Assembly: GCF_001618175.1 (NCBI RefSeq)
Contig: NZ_LPXN01000116.1
Location: forward strand, 35,394 to 99,393
Direction: 5' to 3'
Length of the DNA: 64,000 nucleotides
Source: Oceanibaculum pacificum
GTDB lineage: Bacteria > Pseudomonadota > Alphaproteobacteria > Oceanibaculales > Oceanibaculaceae
Positions 43,458 through 55,437 of the stretch are shown here, in pieces (position 1 is the first letter of the stretch; each line of letters starts with the position of its first letter). The notes under the pieces are model-generated. The model did no database searches and was not told where the DNA came from. It saw only the letters and a list, made by a program, of their open reading frames with translations. Both the position numbers and the translations under genes were made by a program.

Positions 43458-44618
43458 TCAATCAGAGAAGATATAGGCCTGTGTCGCAGCAACGGTGACT
43501 ATGCTGCCTTTCTCATGGTCAAACCGTTGAACATCCTGCCGACTGACGATGGCATCCAGTTCACCCAGCCCCCGGATGCCGAGGCGCAGGGTGAGTACAG
43601 CTCCTGAAAGGGTAATGCTGATCACCTCGGCCGTTACGCCGTTGGCGGTGCCCTGTGGCTGTACGGACACATCGTGCGGGCGGATGTAGGCGACGGCGCG
43701 GCCTTCCGGCGTGCCGGGGGCAGCGGGGAAGCGGGCACCCAGCACCTCGGCCTGCCCGTCCGTCACCTGGACCGGAAGGGTCAGCGTGTCGCCGATGAAC
43801 TGCGCGACGAAGGCGGTGGCGGGGCTGTCATACACCTTCTGCGGGGAGCCATCCTGTTCAATCAGCCCCTTGTTCAGCACGACCACGCGGTCGGCCAGTT
43901 CCAGCGCCTCTTCCTGGTCATGGGTGACAAACAATGTGGCCAGGCCCAGCTCGTCGTGCAGGTTGCGCAGCCAGCGTCGCAGTTCCTTGCGTACCTTGGC
44001 ATCAAGCGCGCCGAACGGCTCGTCCAGGAGCAGCACGGAAGGGTCGATGGCGAGCGCCCGGGCCAGTGCCACACGCTGGCGCTGGCCGCCGGAGAGCTGT
44101 TGCGGATAGCGTTTCTCCAACCCCTGCAGATGCACGCGCTCCAGCAGCAGGCGGACACGCTCGGTGATCTCGGCGCGGGCGGGCCGGGCGCCACGCGGGC
44201 GCACATCCAGGCCGAAGGCGACATTCTGCGCCACTGTCATATGGCGGAACAAAGCATATTGCTGGAACACAAAGCCGACGCGCCGCTCCCGCGCGGTCAT
44301 CGACAGCGCGTCGCGGCCGCCGAACAGCACGTCGCCGCTATCGGGGAATTCCAGCCCGGCGATGACACGCAGCAGCGTCGTCTTGCCGGAGCCGGAGGGG
44401 CCCAGCAGCGCCACCAGCTCGCCCGGCGCGACCGAGAGGCTGACGCCGTCCAGCGCGGCGAAATTATCGAAGTGCTTGACGACGTTGCGCACCTCGATTC
44501 CAACGGAGGCGTTGCCCACAAGGCGCGGCGTGTGGCGGGCGTCAGCAGGGCTGGTGGCAGCTTCGGTACGGGTGGATGACGGCACGGTCGGACTCTCGAT
44601 GGTTTCAAAGGCGCTCAT
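43458..44618 (-). CDS. cysA: Sulfate/thiosulfate ABC transporter ATPase CysA
   Basis: A 386-residue ABC ATPase. Walker A 'GPSGSGKTT', signature 'LSGGQRQR', Walker B '[12 protein letters not shown]' and the H-loop 'VTHDQ' are intact, and the C-terminal TOBE-like regulatory domain is present. An N-terminal extension of about 45 residues precedes the usual start. The ATG at 44618 overlaps the cysW gene by 14 bp. It is the last gene of the first sulfate operon and the only sulfate ATPase here, so it may serve the second operon's permeases too. Confidence 0.93.
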   Translation of the reverse strand: MSAFETIESPTVPSSTRTEAATSPADARHTPRLVGNASVGIEVRNVVKHFDNFAALDGVSLSVAPGELVALLGPSGSGKTTLLRVIAGLEFPDSGDVLFGGRDALSMTARERRVGFVFQQYALFRHMTVAQNVAFGLDVRPRGARPARAEITERVRLLLERVHLQGLEKRYPQQLSGGQRQRVALARALAIDPSVLLLDEPFGALDAKVRKELRRWLRNLHDELGLATLFVTHDQEEALELADRVVVLNKGLIEQDGSPQKVYDSPATAFVAQFIGDTLTLPVQVTDGQAEVLGARFPAAPGTPEGRAVAYIRPHDVSVQPQGTANGVTAEVISITLSGAVLTLRLGIRGLGELDAIVSRQDVQRFDHEKGSIVTVAATQAYIFSD

Positions 44619-45456
44619 GACTGTCTCTCCGGCGTTCGGCCCAAAGTTTGATGAACAGGGTGATGAGGGCAATAACGGTCAAGGTGGAGGCGGCGGCGAA
44701 GGCGCCAGCCGTATTCTGGTCCTGAAACAGCAGTTCGATCTGCAGTGGCAGCGTATTGGTTTCCCCCCGGATGCTGCCGGACACCACGCTGACCGCGCCG
44801 AATTCGCCCATCACCCGGGCGTTGCACAGCACGGCGCCATAGAGCAGCGCCCATTTGATATTGGGAAGGGTGACCTTCCAGAAAAGCATGTAACCCGATG
44901 CGCCAAGGCTTACGCCGGCCTCCTCGTCCTCCACGCCCTGGCTCTGCATCACGGTGATCAGCTCGCGCGCGACGAAGGGGCTGGTGACGAACAGGCTGAC
45001 CAGGAAGATGGCGAACACCGTGAACATGATCTGGATGCCGCTTGCCGCCAGCCAGGGGCCGAACAGGCCTTGCGCGCCATACAGGAACAGATAGGCGGTG
45101 CCGGCGACGATCGGCGAGATGGAGAAGGGAATCTCGATCAGCGTGGTCATCAGCTTCTTGCCTGGAAAGGTGAAGCGGGTGATCGCCCAGGCCGCCGCGA
45201 TGCCGAAGCCGATATTGATCGGCACCACGATCAGCGCCGTCAGGACGGTCAGCCAGATGGCATACAGCGTCGCCGGCTGCAGGATGGCCGCCATATACAC
45301 CGACGCACCGCTGGACAACGCCATGCCGAAAACGGCAACGACCGGCAGGCCGATCACCAGCACCGACAGGGTGACGGCGAGGCCAATCAGCAGGGCATGC
45401 GCGACCGGGCCGGCGAAGACCCGGCGGCGTGGCGCGGTCAAATCGATGGCCGCCAT
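44605..45456 (-). CDS. cysW: Sulfate ABC transporter permease CysW, operon 1
   Basis: A 283-residue permease with six hydrophobic segments and the EAA coupling loop '[23 protein letters not shown]' (two parts). '[16 protein letters not shown]' is the conserved end of CysW. The frame extends upstream across the cysT gene, but the ATG at 45456, just before the cysT stop, gives the family length. It forms the channel with CysT. Confidence 0.93.
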   Translation of the reverse strand: MAAIDLTAPRRRVFAGPVAHALLIGLAVTLSVLVIGLPVVAVFGMALSSGASVYMAAILQPATLYAIWLTVLTALIVVPINIGFGIAAAWAITRFTFPGKKLMTTLIEIPFSISPIVAGTAYLFLYGAQGLFGPWLAASGIQIMFTVFAIFLVSLFVTSPFVARELITVMQSQGVEDEEAGVSLGASGYMLFWKVTLPNIKWALLYGAVLCNARVMGEFGAVSVVSGSIRGETNTLPLQIELLFQDQNTAGAFAAASTLTVIALITLFIKLWAERRRDSHERL

Positions 45457-45458
45457 GA

Positions 45459-46343
45459 TCAGGACCGCCGCATGTAGCGCAGCTGCCAGAGCTGTAGCGC
45501 GTTGACCGCGAACAGCATCACGAAGGCCGACAGCAGGATCACCGTCGCCAGCGCCGCGGCGGCCGGATAATCGTACTCGTCGATGCGGATATAGGTCAGC
45601 AGCGCGGTGATCTCGGTGCGCATCGGCAGGTTGCCGGCGATGAACACCACCGCGCCGAACTCGCCCAGGCTGCGCGCGAAGGCCAGCGACGCGCCGGCCA
45701 GGAAGGAAGGCATCAGCACCGGCCAGATCACCCGCGCGAAGAGCTGCCCGTCGGTCGCGCCCAGCATATGGCCGGCCTCCTCGATCTCGACTTCCAGATC
45801 CTCCAGCACAGGCTGTATCGTGCGCACCACGAAGGGCAGGCTGGTGAAGGCCATGGCGATGACGATGCCGGGCTGCGCATAGGCGATCTTGATGCCCATC
45901 GGCTCCAGCCATTGCCCGAAAATTCCGTTGCGCGCGAACAGCGCGGTCAGTGCGATGCCCGCCACCGCCGTCGGCAGGGCGAAGGGCAGGTCGATCATCG
46001 CATCCAGCAGCCGCCGGCCGGTAAAGTCGTAGCGCACCAGCACCCAGGCCAGTAGCAGGCCGAAACCCGCATTGAACAGCGTCGCATAGAAGGCGGAGCT
46101 GAGGGTGATGCGGTAGGTCGCCACCGCCCGGCGCGAACTGACGATGGCCCAGAATTCGGCCGGGCTGAGGCTGGCGGCGTGCAGCAGCAGGGCGGCGATC
46201 GGCAGCAGCACGATCACCCCCAGATAGGTTGCCGACAGGCCCAGCGTCAGGCCGAAGCCGGGCAGGGCGCGCCGTTGCCTGCGCCGTCTGGACGGCGCAG
46301 GGGCGGCAGCCCGACCGGAGGGAAGGGAAGACAGGCCAATCAC
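45459..46343 (-). CDS. cysT: Sulfate ABC transporter permease CysT, operon 1
   Basis: A 294-residue permease with a basic N-terminal tail of about 28 residues, six membrane segments and the EAA loop 'EIEEAGHMLGATDGQLFARVIWP' (two parts). 'ARSLGEFGAVVFIAGN' is typical of CysT/CysU. It overlaps the binding-protein gene by four bases and is followed by cysW after 2 bp. Confidence 0.93.
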   Translation of the reverse strand: MIGLSSLPSGRAAAPAPSRRRRQRRALPGFGLTLGLSATYLGVIVLLPIAALLLHAASLSPAEFWAIVSSRRAVATYRITLSSAFYATLFNAGFGLLLAWVLVRYDFTGRRLLDAMIDLPFALPTAVAGIALTALFARNGIFGQWLEPMGIKIAYAQPGIVIAMAFTSLPFVVRTIQPVLEDLEVEIEEAGHMLGATDGQLFARVIWPVLMPSFLAGASLAFARSLGEFGAVVFIAGNLPMRTEITALLTYIRIDEYDYPAAAALATVILLSAFVMLFAVNALQLWQLRYMRRS

Positions 46344-47362
46344 CGCTGGCCGAACAGCTTGTCGAGTGTGCCGCCGGAGGCGAAATGCTCTTGCGTCACC
46401 TTGTCCCAGCCGCCGAACGCATCCTCCACCTTGATCAGCCGGATCGCTGGCAGCGGCGCGGCATATTTCTTCGACACGGTTTCATCCTGCACTCGGTAGA
46501 AGAAGTCGCGGGCCAGCACTTCCTGCGCGACCGGGGCATAGAGGAAGTCGAGATAGGCCTTGGCGACCTTCTGGCTGCCGCGCTTCTCCGCAACGCCATC
46601 GACCACGGCGACCGGGAACTCGGCAAGCAGGCTGACGGAGGGGGTGATGGCTTCGTACTTGTCCTCGCCATGCTGCTTGCGCATCGCATGGACTTCAGAT
46701 TCGAAGGTGATCAGCACATCGCCGATGCCGCGTTCGATGAAGGTGGTGGTGGCCCCGCGACCGCCGGTATCGAACACCGGCACATTGTCGAACAGCTTCT
46801 TTACGAAAGCCTCGGTCTTGGCCGTGTCGCCGCCGAACTTCTCCTGCGCGAAGCTATAGGCCGCCATATAGGTATAACGCGCATTGCCGGAGGTCTTCGG
46901 GTTCGGGAAGATCACCTCCACCCCGTCGCGGACCAGATCGTCCCAATCCTTGAGCGCCTTGGGATTGCCCTTGCGCACCAGGAAGGCCGGCAGGGAATAG
47001 TAGGGCGAGGCATTGTTCGGGAATCGCTGCTGCCAGTCGCCGGCGACCAGCTTGCCCTTGTCGTGCAGGATCTGCACGTCGGTCACCTGGTTGAAGGTGA
47101 CCACATCGGCCTGCAGCCCTTCCAGGATGCTGCGCGCCTGGCGGGAGGAGCCGGCATGCGACTGCTTCACCTCGATATCCTGGCCGGTCTTGTGCTTCCA
47201 GTCGGCGACGAACAGCGGATTGATCGCGGCGAACAGCTCGCGAGCGATGTCGTAAGAGACGTTCAGTATGGCATCCGGCTCTGCCGCCTTGGCGGGGCTG
47301 CCCAGGGTAAGTGCGCCGGCGATCAGTGGCAGCGCCAGCAGACGCGATAGTCGCTTCGTCAT
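46340..47362 (-). CDS. cysP: Sulfate/thiosulfate-binding protein, operon 1
   Basis: A 340-residue periplasmic protein. The signal peptide ends near 'SPAKAAEPD', and 'LLNVSYD'-type opening ('ILNVSYDIARELF'), 'SHAGSSRQAR' and 'NPKTSGNARY' form the sulfate-binding site in this family. It is the second gene of the operon, 28 bp after the AhpD-like gene. CysP and Sbp cannot be separated by eye. Confidence 0.92.
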   Translation of the reverse strand: MTKRLSRLLALPLIAGALTLGSPAKAAEPDAILNVSYDIARELFAAINPLFVADWKHKTGQDIEVKQSHAGSSRQARSILEGLQADVVTFNQVTDVQILHDKGKLVAGDWQQRFPNNASPYYSLPAFLVRKGNPKALKDWDDLVRDGVEVIFPNPKTSGNARYTYMAAYSFAQEKFGGDTAKTEAFVKKLFDNVPVFDTGGRGATTTFIERGIGDVLITFESEVHAMRKQHGEDKYEAITPSVSLLAEFPVAVVDGVAEKRGSQKVAKAYLDFLYAPVAQEVLARDFFYRVQDETVSKKYAAPLPAIRLIKVEDAFGGWDKVTQEHFASGGTLDKLFGQR

Positions 47363-47390
47363 GATGTCTTTCCTTCCATTCTGTTCCGGT

Positions 47391-47942
47391 TCAACTCGCC
47401 AGACGCTGGGCGGTTGGGGTTTCGTCCCCGATCCGCAGCGCCTCGTTGAACTTGTTGAAAAAACCGCAGAGGGTGATGCGCAAGGTCAGTTCGACGATCT
47501 GCGCCTCGCTGAAATGCAGGCGAAGCTGCTCAAACAGCGAATCGGGAACATGGCCGGGCCGGGTCCAGGCGATGGCGGCGTATTCCGCGACCAGCTTATC
47601 GATGGCGTTCAGCTCGGGGTGGTTCGCATAATCCAGCAGCCGCTCGATGCCAGCCTCCGATACGCCTTCCTCGGCCAGGAAAGGAGCGTGGCGGGAAACG
47701 CAATAATCACACTCGTTCAGTTTCGAGACGGTCAGGATCGCGATTTCCAGATAGCGCTTCGGCAGCGTTCGGGCACGCCGCAGCTCCAGCAGCATCGGCA
47801 TGAGATGCCGCAGCGCGGAGGGTACATGCGCGAGCACAGCTACCTGATTACGGAAGGGGCCGTAATTATCAGCGAACTCCTCGTAGACCGCCGCCAGATC
47901 AAGCGGTATTTCCATGGATGAAAGGGGGCGCACTCGGGTCAT
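47391..47942 (-). CDS. AhpD-like (carboxymuconolactone decarboxylase family) protein
   Basis: A 183-residue helical protein with the redox/proton-relay motif 'NECDYCVSRH' (C-x-x-C-x-x-x-H), as in AhpD-type peroxidase partners. The ATG at 47942 has AGAGGAG upstream; the frame's extension to 47990 has none. It is the first gene of the first sulfate operon, 95 bases below a canonical SAM-II. Sulfur-starvation operons often carry such proteins, perhaps for oxidative stress; the substrate is not known. Confidence 0.82.
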   Translation of the reverse strand: MTRVRPLSSMEIPLDLAAVYEEFADNYGPFRNQVAVLAHVPSALRHLMPMLLELRRARTLPKRYLEIAILTVSKLNECDYCVSRHAPFLAEEGVSEAGIERLLDYANHPELNAIDKLVAEYAAIAWTRPGHVPDSLFEQLRLHFSEAQIVELTLRITLCGFFNKFNEALRIGDETPTAQRLAS

Positions 47943-48037
47943 CGCTCGACTCCTCTGAACGGGGGCGACGCGAGGCGACCGGTGCGGCATAAGCCCAAAC
48001 CCACGATGGAGATCAGGGCCCGGCTATCAACCGAACA

Positions 48038-48097
48038 CCGACCTTTTAGCGAGTTGTTTAACGTGGCCGCAAGCCGGTCGGCTCAAATCACCACGGA
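48038..48097 (-). ncRNA. SAM-II riboswitch (canonical), sulfate operon 1
   Basis: Identical over all 60 bases to the aptamer at 43220-43279, with the same CGTGG/CCACG stem and GCTAAA end. It precedes the AhpD-like/cysP/cysT/cysW/cysA operon. No Cys mini-ORF lies between it and the first gene. Flanking bases differ from the other copy, so the identity ends at the aptamer. Confidence 0.92.
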
Positions 48098-48190
48098 ATA
48101 ATCGGACGGTATTGTACAGTATCACAGTGAGTCAACAATAAATTAACGTGTAAGTTTGTTTTGTTATATATTTAACAGTATCGAATTGTA

Positions 48191-49069
48191 TTAATGCTTG
48201 CCGCCAGTCGATAACTCATGTCCGAAGCGCCATTCCAGCACACTCTTGGCGACCAGCGTCACCAGCGCCAGCAGGGCGAGGATCGAGGCGACGGCGAAGG
48301 CGGCGACGAAATTATATTCGTTGTAGAGAATCTCCGCATGCAGCGGGATCGTGTTTGTCTTGCCGCGGATATGGCCGGAAACCACGGACACCGCGCCGAA
48401 CTCGCCCATCGCGCGCGCATTGCAGAGCAGCACGCCGTACAGCAGGCCCCATTTGACGTTGGGCAGCGTCACCTTCCAGAACGTCTGCCAGCCGTTCGCC
48501 CCCAGCATGATGGCGGCTTCCTCCTCGTCCGTCCCTTGCGACTGCATGAGCGGGATCAGTTCTCGCGCGACGAAGGGAAAGGTGACGAACACGGTCGCCA
48601 GCACGATGCCGGGCAGGGCGAAGATGATCTGGATGTCGTTCTCGCGCAGCCAGGGGCCGAGATAGCCTTGCGCGCCGAACAGCAGCACATAGACCAGGCC
48701 GGAGATAACCGGCGACACTGAGAAGGGCAGGTCGATCAGCGTTATCAGGAACGCCTTGCCCCGGAACTCGAATTTGGCGATAGCCCAGGAAGCGACGACG
48801 CCGAAGACGATGTTCAGGGGCACCGAGATCGCGGCCACCAGCAGTGTTAGCCGGATCGCCGACAGCGCGTCGGGCTCGGCGATCGCCTCTAGAAAGGGAA
48901 CGATACCGCGCCGCAGCGCCTCGATGAAGACGGCGATCAGCGGCAGCAGGATGAACAGCAGCAGGAAGCCCAGCGACAGCGCCATGACCGACCAGCGCAC
49001 GGCGCGCGAATCGCGCTGCGCCTCGCGGTTAACGCCGCCGGTCTGGCCATGGGACAGAAAAATCGTCAT
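48191..49069 (-). CDS. cysW: Sulfate ABC transporter permease CysW, operon 2
   Basis: A 292-residue permease paralogous to the one at 44605-45456. The EAA loop is '[23 protein letters not shown]' (two parts) and the end '[16 protein letters not shown]' matches. The ATG at 49069 gives the normal length; the open frame upstream is shadow of cysT. It is the last gene of the second sulfate operon, and no ATPase gene follows: the next 93 bp are the promoter region of operon 1. Confidence 0.92.
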   Translation of the reverse strand: MTIFLSHGQTGGVNREAQRDSRAVRWSVMALSLGFLLLFILLPLIAVFIEALRRGIVPFLEAIAEPDALSAIRLTLLVAAISVPLNIVFGVVASWAIAKFEFRGKAFLITLIDLPFSVSPVISGLVYVLLFGAQGYLGPWLRENDIQIIFALPGIVLATVFVTFPFVARELIPLMQSQGTDEEEAAIMLGANGWQTFWKVTLPNVKWGLLYGVLLCNARAMGEFGAVSVVSGHIRGKTNTIPLHAEILYNEYNFVAAFAVASILALLALVTLVAKSVLEWRFGHELSTGGKH

Positions 49070-49074
49070 GTGCC

Positions 49075-49923
49075 TCACCTTTCGTCCCAGCGACGGCTGT
49101 AGCGCTGCAGCAAATTGATGATCAGGAGCAGGACAAAGGAAGCGAGCAGCATCACCATGCCAATGGCCGCCGCCGCCGCGTAGTCGTACTGTTCCAGCTG
49201 AACGACGATCAGCAGAGGCGCGATTTCGGAGACCATCGGCATGTTTCCGGCGATGAAGATGACCGACCCGTATTCGCCCACGGCCCGCGCGAAGGCCAAA
49301 GCATAGCCGGTGAGCAGCGCCGGCATCAGTGCTGGCAGCACGACCCGTCGGAAAGTGACGGCGCGGCCAGCGCCCAGGGTTACCGCAGCCTCCTCCAGTT
49401 CCGGGTTGAGATCCTGCAGAACCGGCTGCACCGTACGCACCACGAAGGGCAGGCCGATGAAGATGAGTGCCACCACGACGCCCGCCGGGGTGAAGGCGAT
49501 CTGAATACCCAGAGGGGCGAGGAACTGGCCGATCCACCCGTTCGGCGCATAGAGCGCGGTAAGAGCGAGGCCCGCCACCGCTGTCGGCAGGGCGAAAGGC
49601 AGATCGACCATCGCATCGACGATCCGTTTCAAGGGAAAGTCGTATCGCACCAGCATCCAGGCCACCGCCAGCCCCAATCCGACATTGACCGTCGCCGCAA
49701 TCAGCGCCGCCCCGAAGCTGAGCCTGAGAGAGGCCAGCACACGCGGCGAACTGACCACGTCCCACACGCCTTCGGCACCCAGCGTCCAGGGCCGCAGAAC
49801 CAGGGCCGCAAGCGGGATCAGGATGACCGCGCCCATATAGGCCAGTGTGAAACCCATTGCCGGGCCGAAGCCCGGCAATGGGCTGCGCCGCCTGCGGGTG
49901 AAAAGGAGAGCGGCGGTGCTCAT
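49075..49923 (-). CDS. cysT: Sulfate ABC transporter permease CysT, operon 2
   Basis: A 282-residue permease, paralogous to 45459-46343, with six membrane segments, EAA loop '[22 protein letters not shown]' (two parts) and '[16 protein letters not shown]'. It is separated from the binding-protein gene by 3 bp and from cysW by 5 bp. It is intact and of normal length. Confidence 0.92.
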   Translation of the reverse strand: MSTAALLFTRRRRSPLPGFGPAMGFTLAYMGAVILIPLAALVLRPWTLGAEGVWDVVSSPRVLASLRLSFGAALIAATVNVGLGLAVAWMLVRYDFPLKRIVDAMVDLPFALPTAVAGLALTALYAPNGWIGQFLAPLGIQIAFTPAGVVVALIFIGLPFVVRTVQPVLQDLNPELEEAAVTLGAGRAVTFRRVVLPALMPALLTGYALAFARAVGEYGSVIFIAGNMPMVSEIAPLLIVVQLEQYDYAAAAAIGMVMLLASFVLLLIINLLQRYSRRWDER

Positions 49924-49926
49924 CGG

Positions 49927-50940
49927 TTAACGGCCGACCTTGTATATCTGGTCGAACTCTCCGCCATCGGAGAAATGCTTCTTTTGCGCAACCTGCCAGT
50001 CGCCGAAATCCTGGATGGTGAACAGCTCCAGGTTGGCGAAGCGTTTCCCGAACTCGCCGGCATATTCAAGCTGGCGCGGACGGTAATAATGCTTGGCCGC
50101 AAGCCGCTGGCCTTCAGGCGAGTAGAGGAAATTCAGATAGGCCTCGGCCTGCTTGCGGGTGCCGCGCTTGTCGACGACCTTGTCGATGATGGCGACCGGC
50201 GGTTCCGCCAGGATGGAGACGCTGGGAACCACGATCTCCAGCTTGTCCGGCCCCAGTTCGTCGATCGCCAGGAAGGCCTCGTTCTCCCAGGCCAACAGCA
50301 CATCGCCAATATTGCGCTGCACGAAGGTGGTGGTGGAGCCGCGCGCCCCGGTATCCAGCACCGGCACGTTCTTGTAGAGCGTGGTGACGAACTTCTTGGC
50401 GGCTGCGTCACTCTTGTTGTTGTGCTTCAGCGCATAGCCCCAGGCGGCCAGATAGTTCCAGCGCGCGCCGCCGGAGGTCTTGGGATTGGGGGTGATAACC
50501 TGGATGCCGGGCTTCACCAGATCTCCCCAATCTTTGATGTTCTTCGGGTTGCCCTTGCGGACCAGAAACACGATGGTGCTGGTGTAGGGCGTGCTGTTGT
50601 GCGGAAACTGCTTCTGCCAGTCCTTGTCGAGCAAGCTGGCATGCTCGGCGATGGCGTCGATGTCGTAAGCCAGGGCCAGGGTGACGACGTCCGCTTCCAG
50701 ACCGTCGATCACGGCTCTTGCCTGCTTGGCGGAACCGCCATGGGAGACGGAAATGGCCAATGTCTCGCCGGTTTCCTTCTTCCAGTGTTCCGCGAAGACC
50801 TGGTTGAACTCCTTGTAGAGTTCACGGGTCGGATCATAGGACACGTTCAGCAGCGTCTGCTGCGCGGCGGCGCCATAGATCGATCCGCTGGCCACTAGTG
50901 CGCCCAGTGCGGCGGCGAAGAAATGTCGGGTGAGTCTCAT
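49927..50940 (-). CDS. sbp: Sulfate-binding protein, operon 2
   Basis: A 337-residue periplasmic protein. The signal peptide ends near 'SIYGAAAQQ', followed by '[18 protein letters not shown]', '[10 protein letters not shown]' and '[18 protein letters not shown]', the classic Sbp signature. The ATG at 50940 with AAGGATT upstream is the true start; the open frame to 51093 is not. It follows the rhodanese gene and starts the transporter part of operon 2. Confidence 0.93.
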   Translation of the reverse strand: MRLTRHFFAAALGALVASGSIYGAAAQQTLLNVSYDPTRELYKEFNQVFAEHWKKETGETLAISVSHGGSAKQARAVIDGLEADVVTLALAYDIDAIAEHASLLDKDWQKQFPHNSTPYTSTIVFLVRKGNPKNIKDWGDLVKPGIQVITPNPKTSGGARWNYLAAWGYALKHNNKSDAAAKKFVTTLYKNVPVLDTGARGSTTTFVQRNIGDVLLAWENEAFLAIDELGPDKLEIVVPSVSILAEPPVAIIDKVVDKRGTRKQAEAYLNFLYSPEGQRLAAKHYYRPRQLEYAGEFGKRFANLELFTIQDFGDWQVAQKKHFSDGGEFDQIYKVGR

Positions 50941-50965
50941 GATAAAATCCTTCTGATGAAGAGGG

Positions 50966-51445
50966 TCAATCCTGCCGCCAGGGCAGGCCAGCGGCCTTCC
51001 AGCCGTCCAGGCGGCCGCGATGGCCCGAATCGTCGCGTGGACCTTCGAAGCCGCCACGAATGCTGTAACTGTTGGGAAAATCGGGCAGCACATGCCGCAC
51101 GGCGGCTGCGCTTCGTCGTCCGGTTCGGGACAGAAACAGCAGCGTCTGGCGCGAACTCAGGACAGACATGATGAGTTGCCCGCGAAAATCCGGGTTGGGG
51201 TTGGCATAGGGACGCAGCAGCCAGCTCAGCAGCAATGGCCGTTTGCGCAGGCTGTCCAGCACCGGGACGCCGGCGTAGCGCCATTCCGGTTCGCAGCGTA
51301 CATCGATGAGCACGGCGTTCGGATTGGCGCTGAGCCATTCCCAGGCGGTTTTCACGGTAACGTAGGGGACCGAGTCGTTCATCGCGGTCCGGCGGAAGCT
51401 GTTATCGTCGATACCGCTCGATATCGACGCGGTTTGGTGGTGCAT
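50966..51445 (-). CDS. Rhodanese-like protein with Ser at the catalytic Cys position
   Basis: A 159-residue single rhodanese domain with '[17 protein letters not shown]' and the loop '[11 protein letters not shown]' where active enzymes have C-x-x-G-x-R-S. The nucleophilic Cys is replaced by Ser, so it should not carry a persulfide and may bind sulfur anions or sense them. The ATG at 51445 has GGAAG upstream; a later ATG at 51382 lacks one. It is the first gene of sulfate operon 2, below a variant SAM-II and Cys mini-ORF. Confidence 0.8.
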   Translation of the reverse strand: MHHQTASISSGIDDNSFRRTAMNDSVPYVTVKTAWEWLSANPNAVLIDVRCEPEWRYAGVPVLDSLRKRPLLLSWLLRPYANPNPDFRGQLIMSVLSSRQTLLFLSRTGRRSAAAVRHVLPDFPNSYSIRGGFEGPRDDSGHRGRLDGWKAAGLPWRQD

Positions 51446-51612
51446 AGCGGTCTTCCCAGGGCGGGGCTGGGGGGCGCGGTAAGCCGCGCCGACCGGTCCC
51501 GGCCGATCGTCAAGCCTTTGAACGTTGCCCCGTCTTGCGGGGCTGCTTTGGGGAAGCGCCAACGCCGTCCGAACGACGCTTGGCAGCTTCGGCAGGTTCT
51601 AGCCTGCGACAG

Positions 51613-51645
51613 CTATGTGTATCGACAACAAAGATAGCGAACCAT
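51613..51645 (-). CDS. Cys-Cys leader mini-ORF of sulfate operon 2
   Basis: Ten residues, MVRYLCCRYT, with AAGGA eight bases before the ATG, starting 43 bases below the SAM-II aptamer. Two adjacent TGT codons are followed by three codons and the stop. Hairpins follow (GCAGG/CCTGC, then CCCCG/CGGGG). It looks like a classic attenuation peptide for cysteine. Confidence 0.6.
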   Translation of the reverse strand: MVRYLCCRYT

Positions 51646-51687
51646 GGTGCCCGTCCTTCTCTAGCAGGGGCTACCACGAAACAAGTT

Positions 51688-51745
51688 CGTGGCGCTTTAG
51701 CGTTTGGTCACGCGGCGCAAGCTGCTCAATCAAATTGCCGCGGGC
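51688..51745 (-). ncRNA. SAM-II riboswitch (variant), sulfate operon 2
   Basis: On the minus strand CCGCGGC, AATTTGATTGAG, CAGCTTGCGCCGCG and GACCAAACGCTAAAGC align with the SAM-II blocks, with CGCGG/CCGCG as the closing stem. A CCACGAA/TTCGTGG hairpin follows directly. The opposite-strand cysG operon starts 256 bp to the right. Confidence 0.8.
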
Positions 51746-52000
51746 TGTTCAGGGGCGGAGCCACCGCCGATCACGCTAAAAGAGTGCGGGCTGGCCTTGG
51801 GAAAGTCAATTAATTCCACATAAAAAAAATGTTTAAGTTGAGGATCGCAAGGAGAAATTTGTCCTATCTGCGTGCCAAACAAGAGAAAAATATTATTCGC
51901 CCAACACTGTATCGTCGCTTTTGGAAATCGACATCCAAACAACAGTACACTTCCAAAGTGTAAATATGGCTCCTTCTTGAGAGCGCCGGATGGGACAGCG

Positions 52001-53422
52001 ATGCAGCTTGACGCCACATTTCCCGTCTTTCACCTCGTCTCCGGGCGGAAAGTCCTGTTCGTAGGCGGTGGCGATGCTTGTCTGCGCAAGCTGCGGCTGT
52101 TCGCTGGCAAGGGCTGCAGGCCGGTCGTTGTCGCCCCTGTGATCGACCCGGCCGTTGCCGCGCTGGTCGAGGCCGATGGCGGCGCGCTGTATCATCGTGT
52201 TTTTGCGCCCAAGGATTTGGACGGAGCCGCGCTGGTCTTTGCTGGCTCGGCGGATGAGAGCGAACTACAGGCCGTCAGCGCCGCCGCCCGGAGGGCCGGG
52301 GTGCCCGTGAATGTGCCCGACCGGCCCCAACTCTCCAGCTTCATCATGCCGGCGATCATCGACCGCGCGCCGATCACAGTCGCTGTCTCCAGCGCCGGCG
52401 CGTCGCCGGTCCTGGCGCGGCGGATCAAGTCGCGTATCGAGAGCCTGCTGCCCGCCAGTCTCGGCCGGTTCGCGCAGTTCCTGCAGCGTTTCCGGGAGGC
52501 GGCGAAGCAGGAGCTGACGGATTTCGAGCAGCGCCGCCGGCTTCAGGAGAGCCTCGCCGAAGGGCGGGTCGCCGAGCTGTTTCTGTCGGGTGACGAACCC
52601 GCCGCGGAGGCAGCCGCACAGGCGGCCCTACGCGGCGCAACTTCCGCCGTTTCGGAGGGGTCGGTCGTGCTGATCGGGGCCGGCCCGGGGGACCCCGATC
52701 TGCTGACCTTGCGGGCCGTGCGCGCGCTGCAGGAGGCGGAGGTGATCGTCCACGACAAGCTGGTCGATCCGCGCGTGCTGGATTACGCCCGCCGCGATGC
52801 CCGGCGCGTCTATGTCGGCAAGTCGCGGGCCAGCCATACCTGTTCGCAGGCGCAGATCAACGAGATATTGATCGCCGAGGCCAGGGCGGGCCATCGCGTC
52901 GCCCGGGTGAAGGGCGGCGATCCCTATGTGTTCGGGCGCGGGGCGGAGGAGATCGCCGCGCTGCGCGATGCCGGTATCCGTACGGAGGTCGTGCCCGGCC
53001 TAACGGCGGCGCTGGGTTGCGGCGCCGCAGCCGGCATACCACTCACCCACCGCGATCTTGCCAGCGGCGTGACGATCCTTTCCGGCCATGGGCTGAAGGG
53101 CGAGCCGGCGCTGGACTGGTCTGCGCTGGCGCGCTTGAACCATACGCTGGTGATCTATATGGGGCTGGCCAACCTGGCCTTTCTGTCGGCCCGGCTGATC
53201 GAGGGCGGTCTGTCACGCGCAACGCCGGCGGCCATTATCGAGAACGGCACTAGGCCGGACCAGCGCATCGTCGCCGGCACGCTGTCCGACCTGCCGGCCC
53301 TGGCCACGGCACGGGGGCTGACCGGCCCGGCGCTGATCATGGTCGGCGATGTCGTCGCTCTTTCGGATGCCTTGCCTGAGGCCGCGCGCAAGCGCCTGGT
53401 CCCGCTGCGCTTTGCCTCGTAA
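52001..53422 (+). CDS. cysG: Siroheme synthase CysG (uroporphyrinogen methyltransferase/dehydrogenase/ferrochelatase)
   Basis: A 473-residue trifunctional enzyme. The N-terminal dehydrogenase-chelatase half has the NAD loop 'VLFVGGGDACLRKL'. The C-terminal SAM-dependent methyltransferase half starts 'VVLIGAGPGDPDLLTL' and contains 'VKGGDPYVFGRG' and 'VVPGLTAA'. It makes siroheme for the sulfite reductase two genes down. The ATG at 52001 fits the family; the open frame up to 51872 is AT-rich leader. Confidence 0.94.
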   Translation: MQLDATFPVFHLVSGRKVLFVGGGDACLRKLRLFAGKGCRPVVVAPVIDPAVAALVEADGGALYHRVFAPKDLDGAALVFAGSADESELQAVSAAARRAGVPVNVPDRPQLSSFIMPAIIDRAPITVAVSSAGASPVLARRIKSRIESLLPASLGRFAQFLQRFREAAKQELTDFEQRRRLQESLAEGRVAELFLSGDEPAAEAAAQAALRGATSAVSEGSVVLIGAGPGDPDLLTLRAVRALQEAEVIVHDKLVDPRVLDYARRDARRVYVGKSRASHTCSQAQINEILIAEARAGHRVARVKGGDPYVFGRGAEEIAALRDAGIRTEVVPGLTAALGCGAAAGIPLTHRDLASGVTILSGHGLKGEPALDWSALARLNHTLVIYMGLANLAFLSARLIEGGLSRATPAAIIENGTRPDQRIVAGTLSDLPALATARGLTGPALIMVGDVVALSDALPEAARKRLVPLRFAS

Positions 53423-53431
53423 GGAATCGAT

Positions 53432-53736
53432 ATGCCGCAGAAAATCATCACCGCCAATCGTCTGATCGACGGCGAGGTGGTCTGGCTCGGTCCTGACGGG
53501 GATTGGGTGGAGGCCGTTGCCGCAGCCGCGATCTTCGATGCGGCGGCGCTGGAGGTGGGGATGGAAGGCGCCAGGCGCGGCGTGGCGGCAGGGCTGGTCG
53601 TCGATCCTCTCGCCATCGATGTCGTGCTGCGGGGTGGCGCGCCGGTTCCGTCCCGCCTGCGCGAACGAATCCGGGCCTTCGGACCTACCGTCCACCCCGA
53701 TTACGGCAAGCAGGCCGACGGGAAGGGAACCCATCC

Positions 53737-53740
<4 letters not shown>
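53432..53740 (+). CDS. DUF2849 protein of the cys operon
   Basis: A 102-residue protein with the DUF2849 pattern ('ANRLIDGEVVWLGPDGDWVE', 'DVVLRGGAPVPSRLRERIR'). It lies between cysG and cysI in alphaproteobacterial sulfite-reduction operons, 9 bp after cysG and overlapping cysI by four bases. The function is unknown; a link to sulfite reductase assembly or electron supply is likely from its constant position. Confidence 0.85.

Positions 53741-55423
<1,683 letters not shown>

Positions 55424-55437
<14 letters not shown>

Noticed and set aside
51872..52000. Upstream start for cysG
   Set aside because: The extra 43 residues are encoded by AT-rich leader and do not fit the family; ATG at 52001 does.
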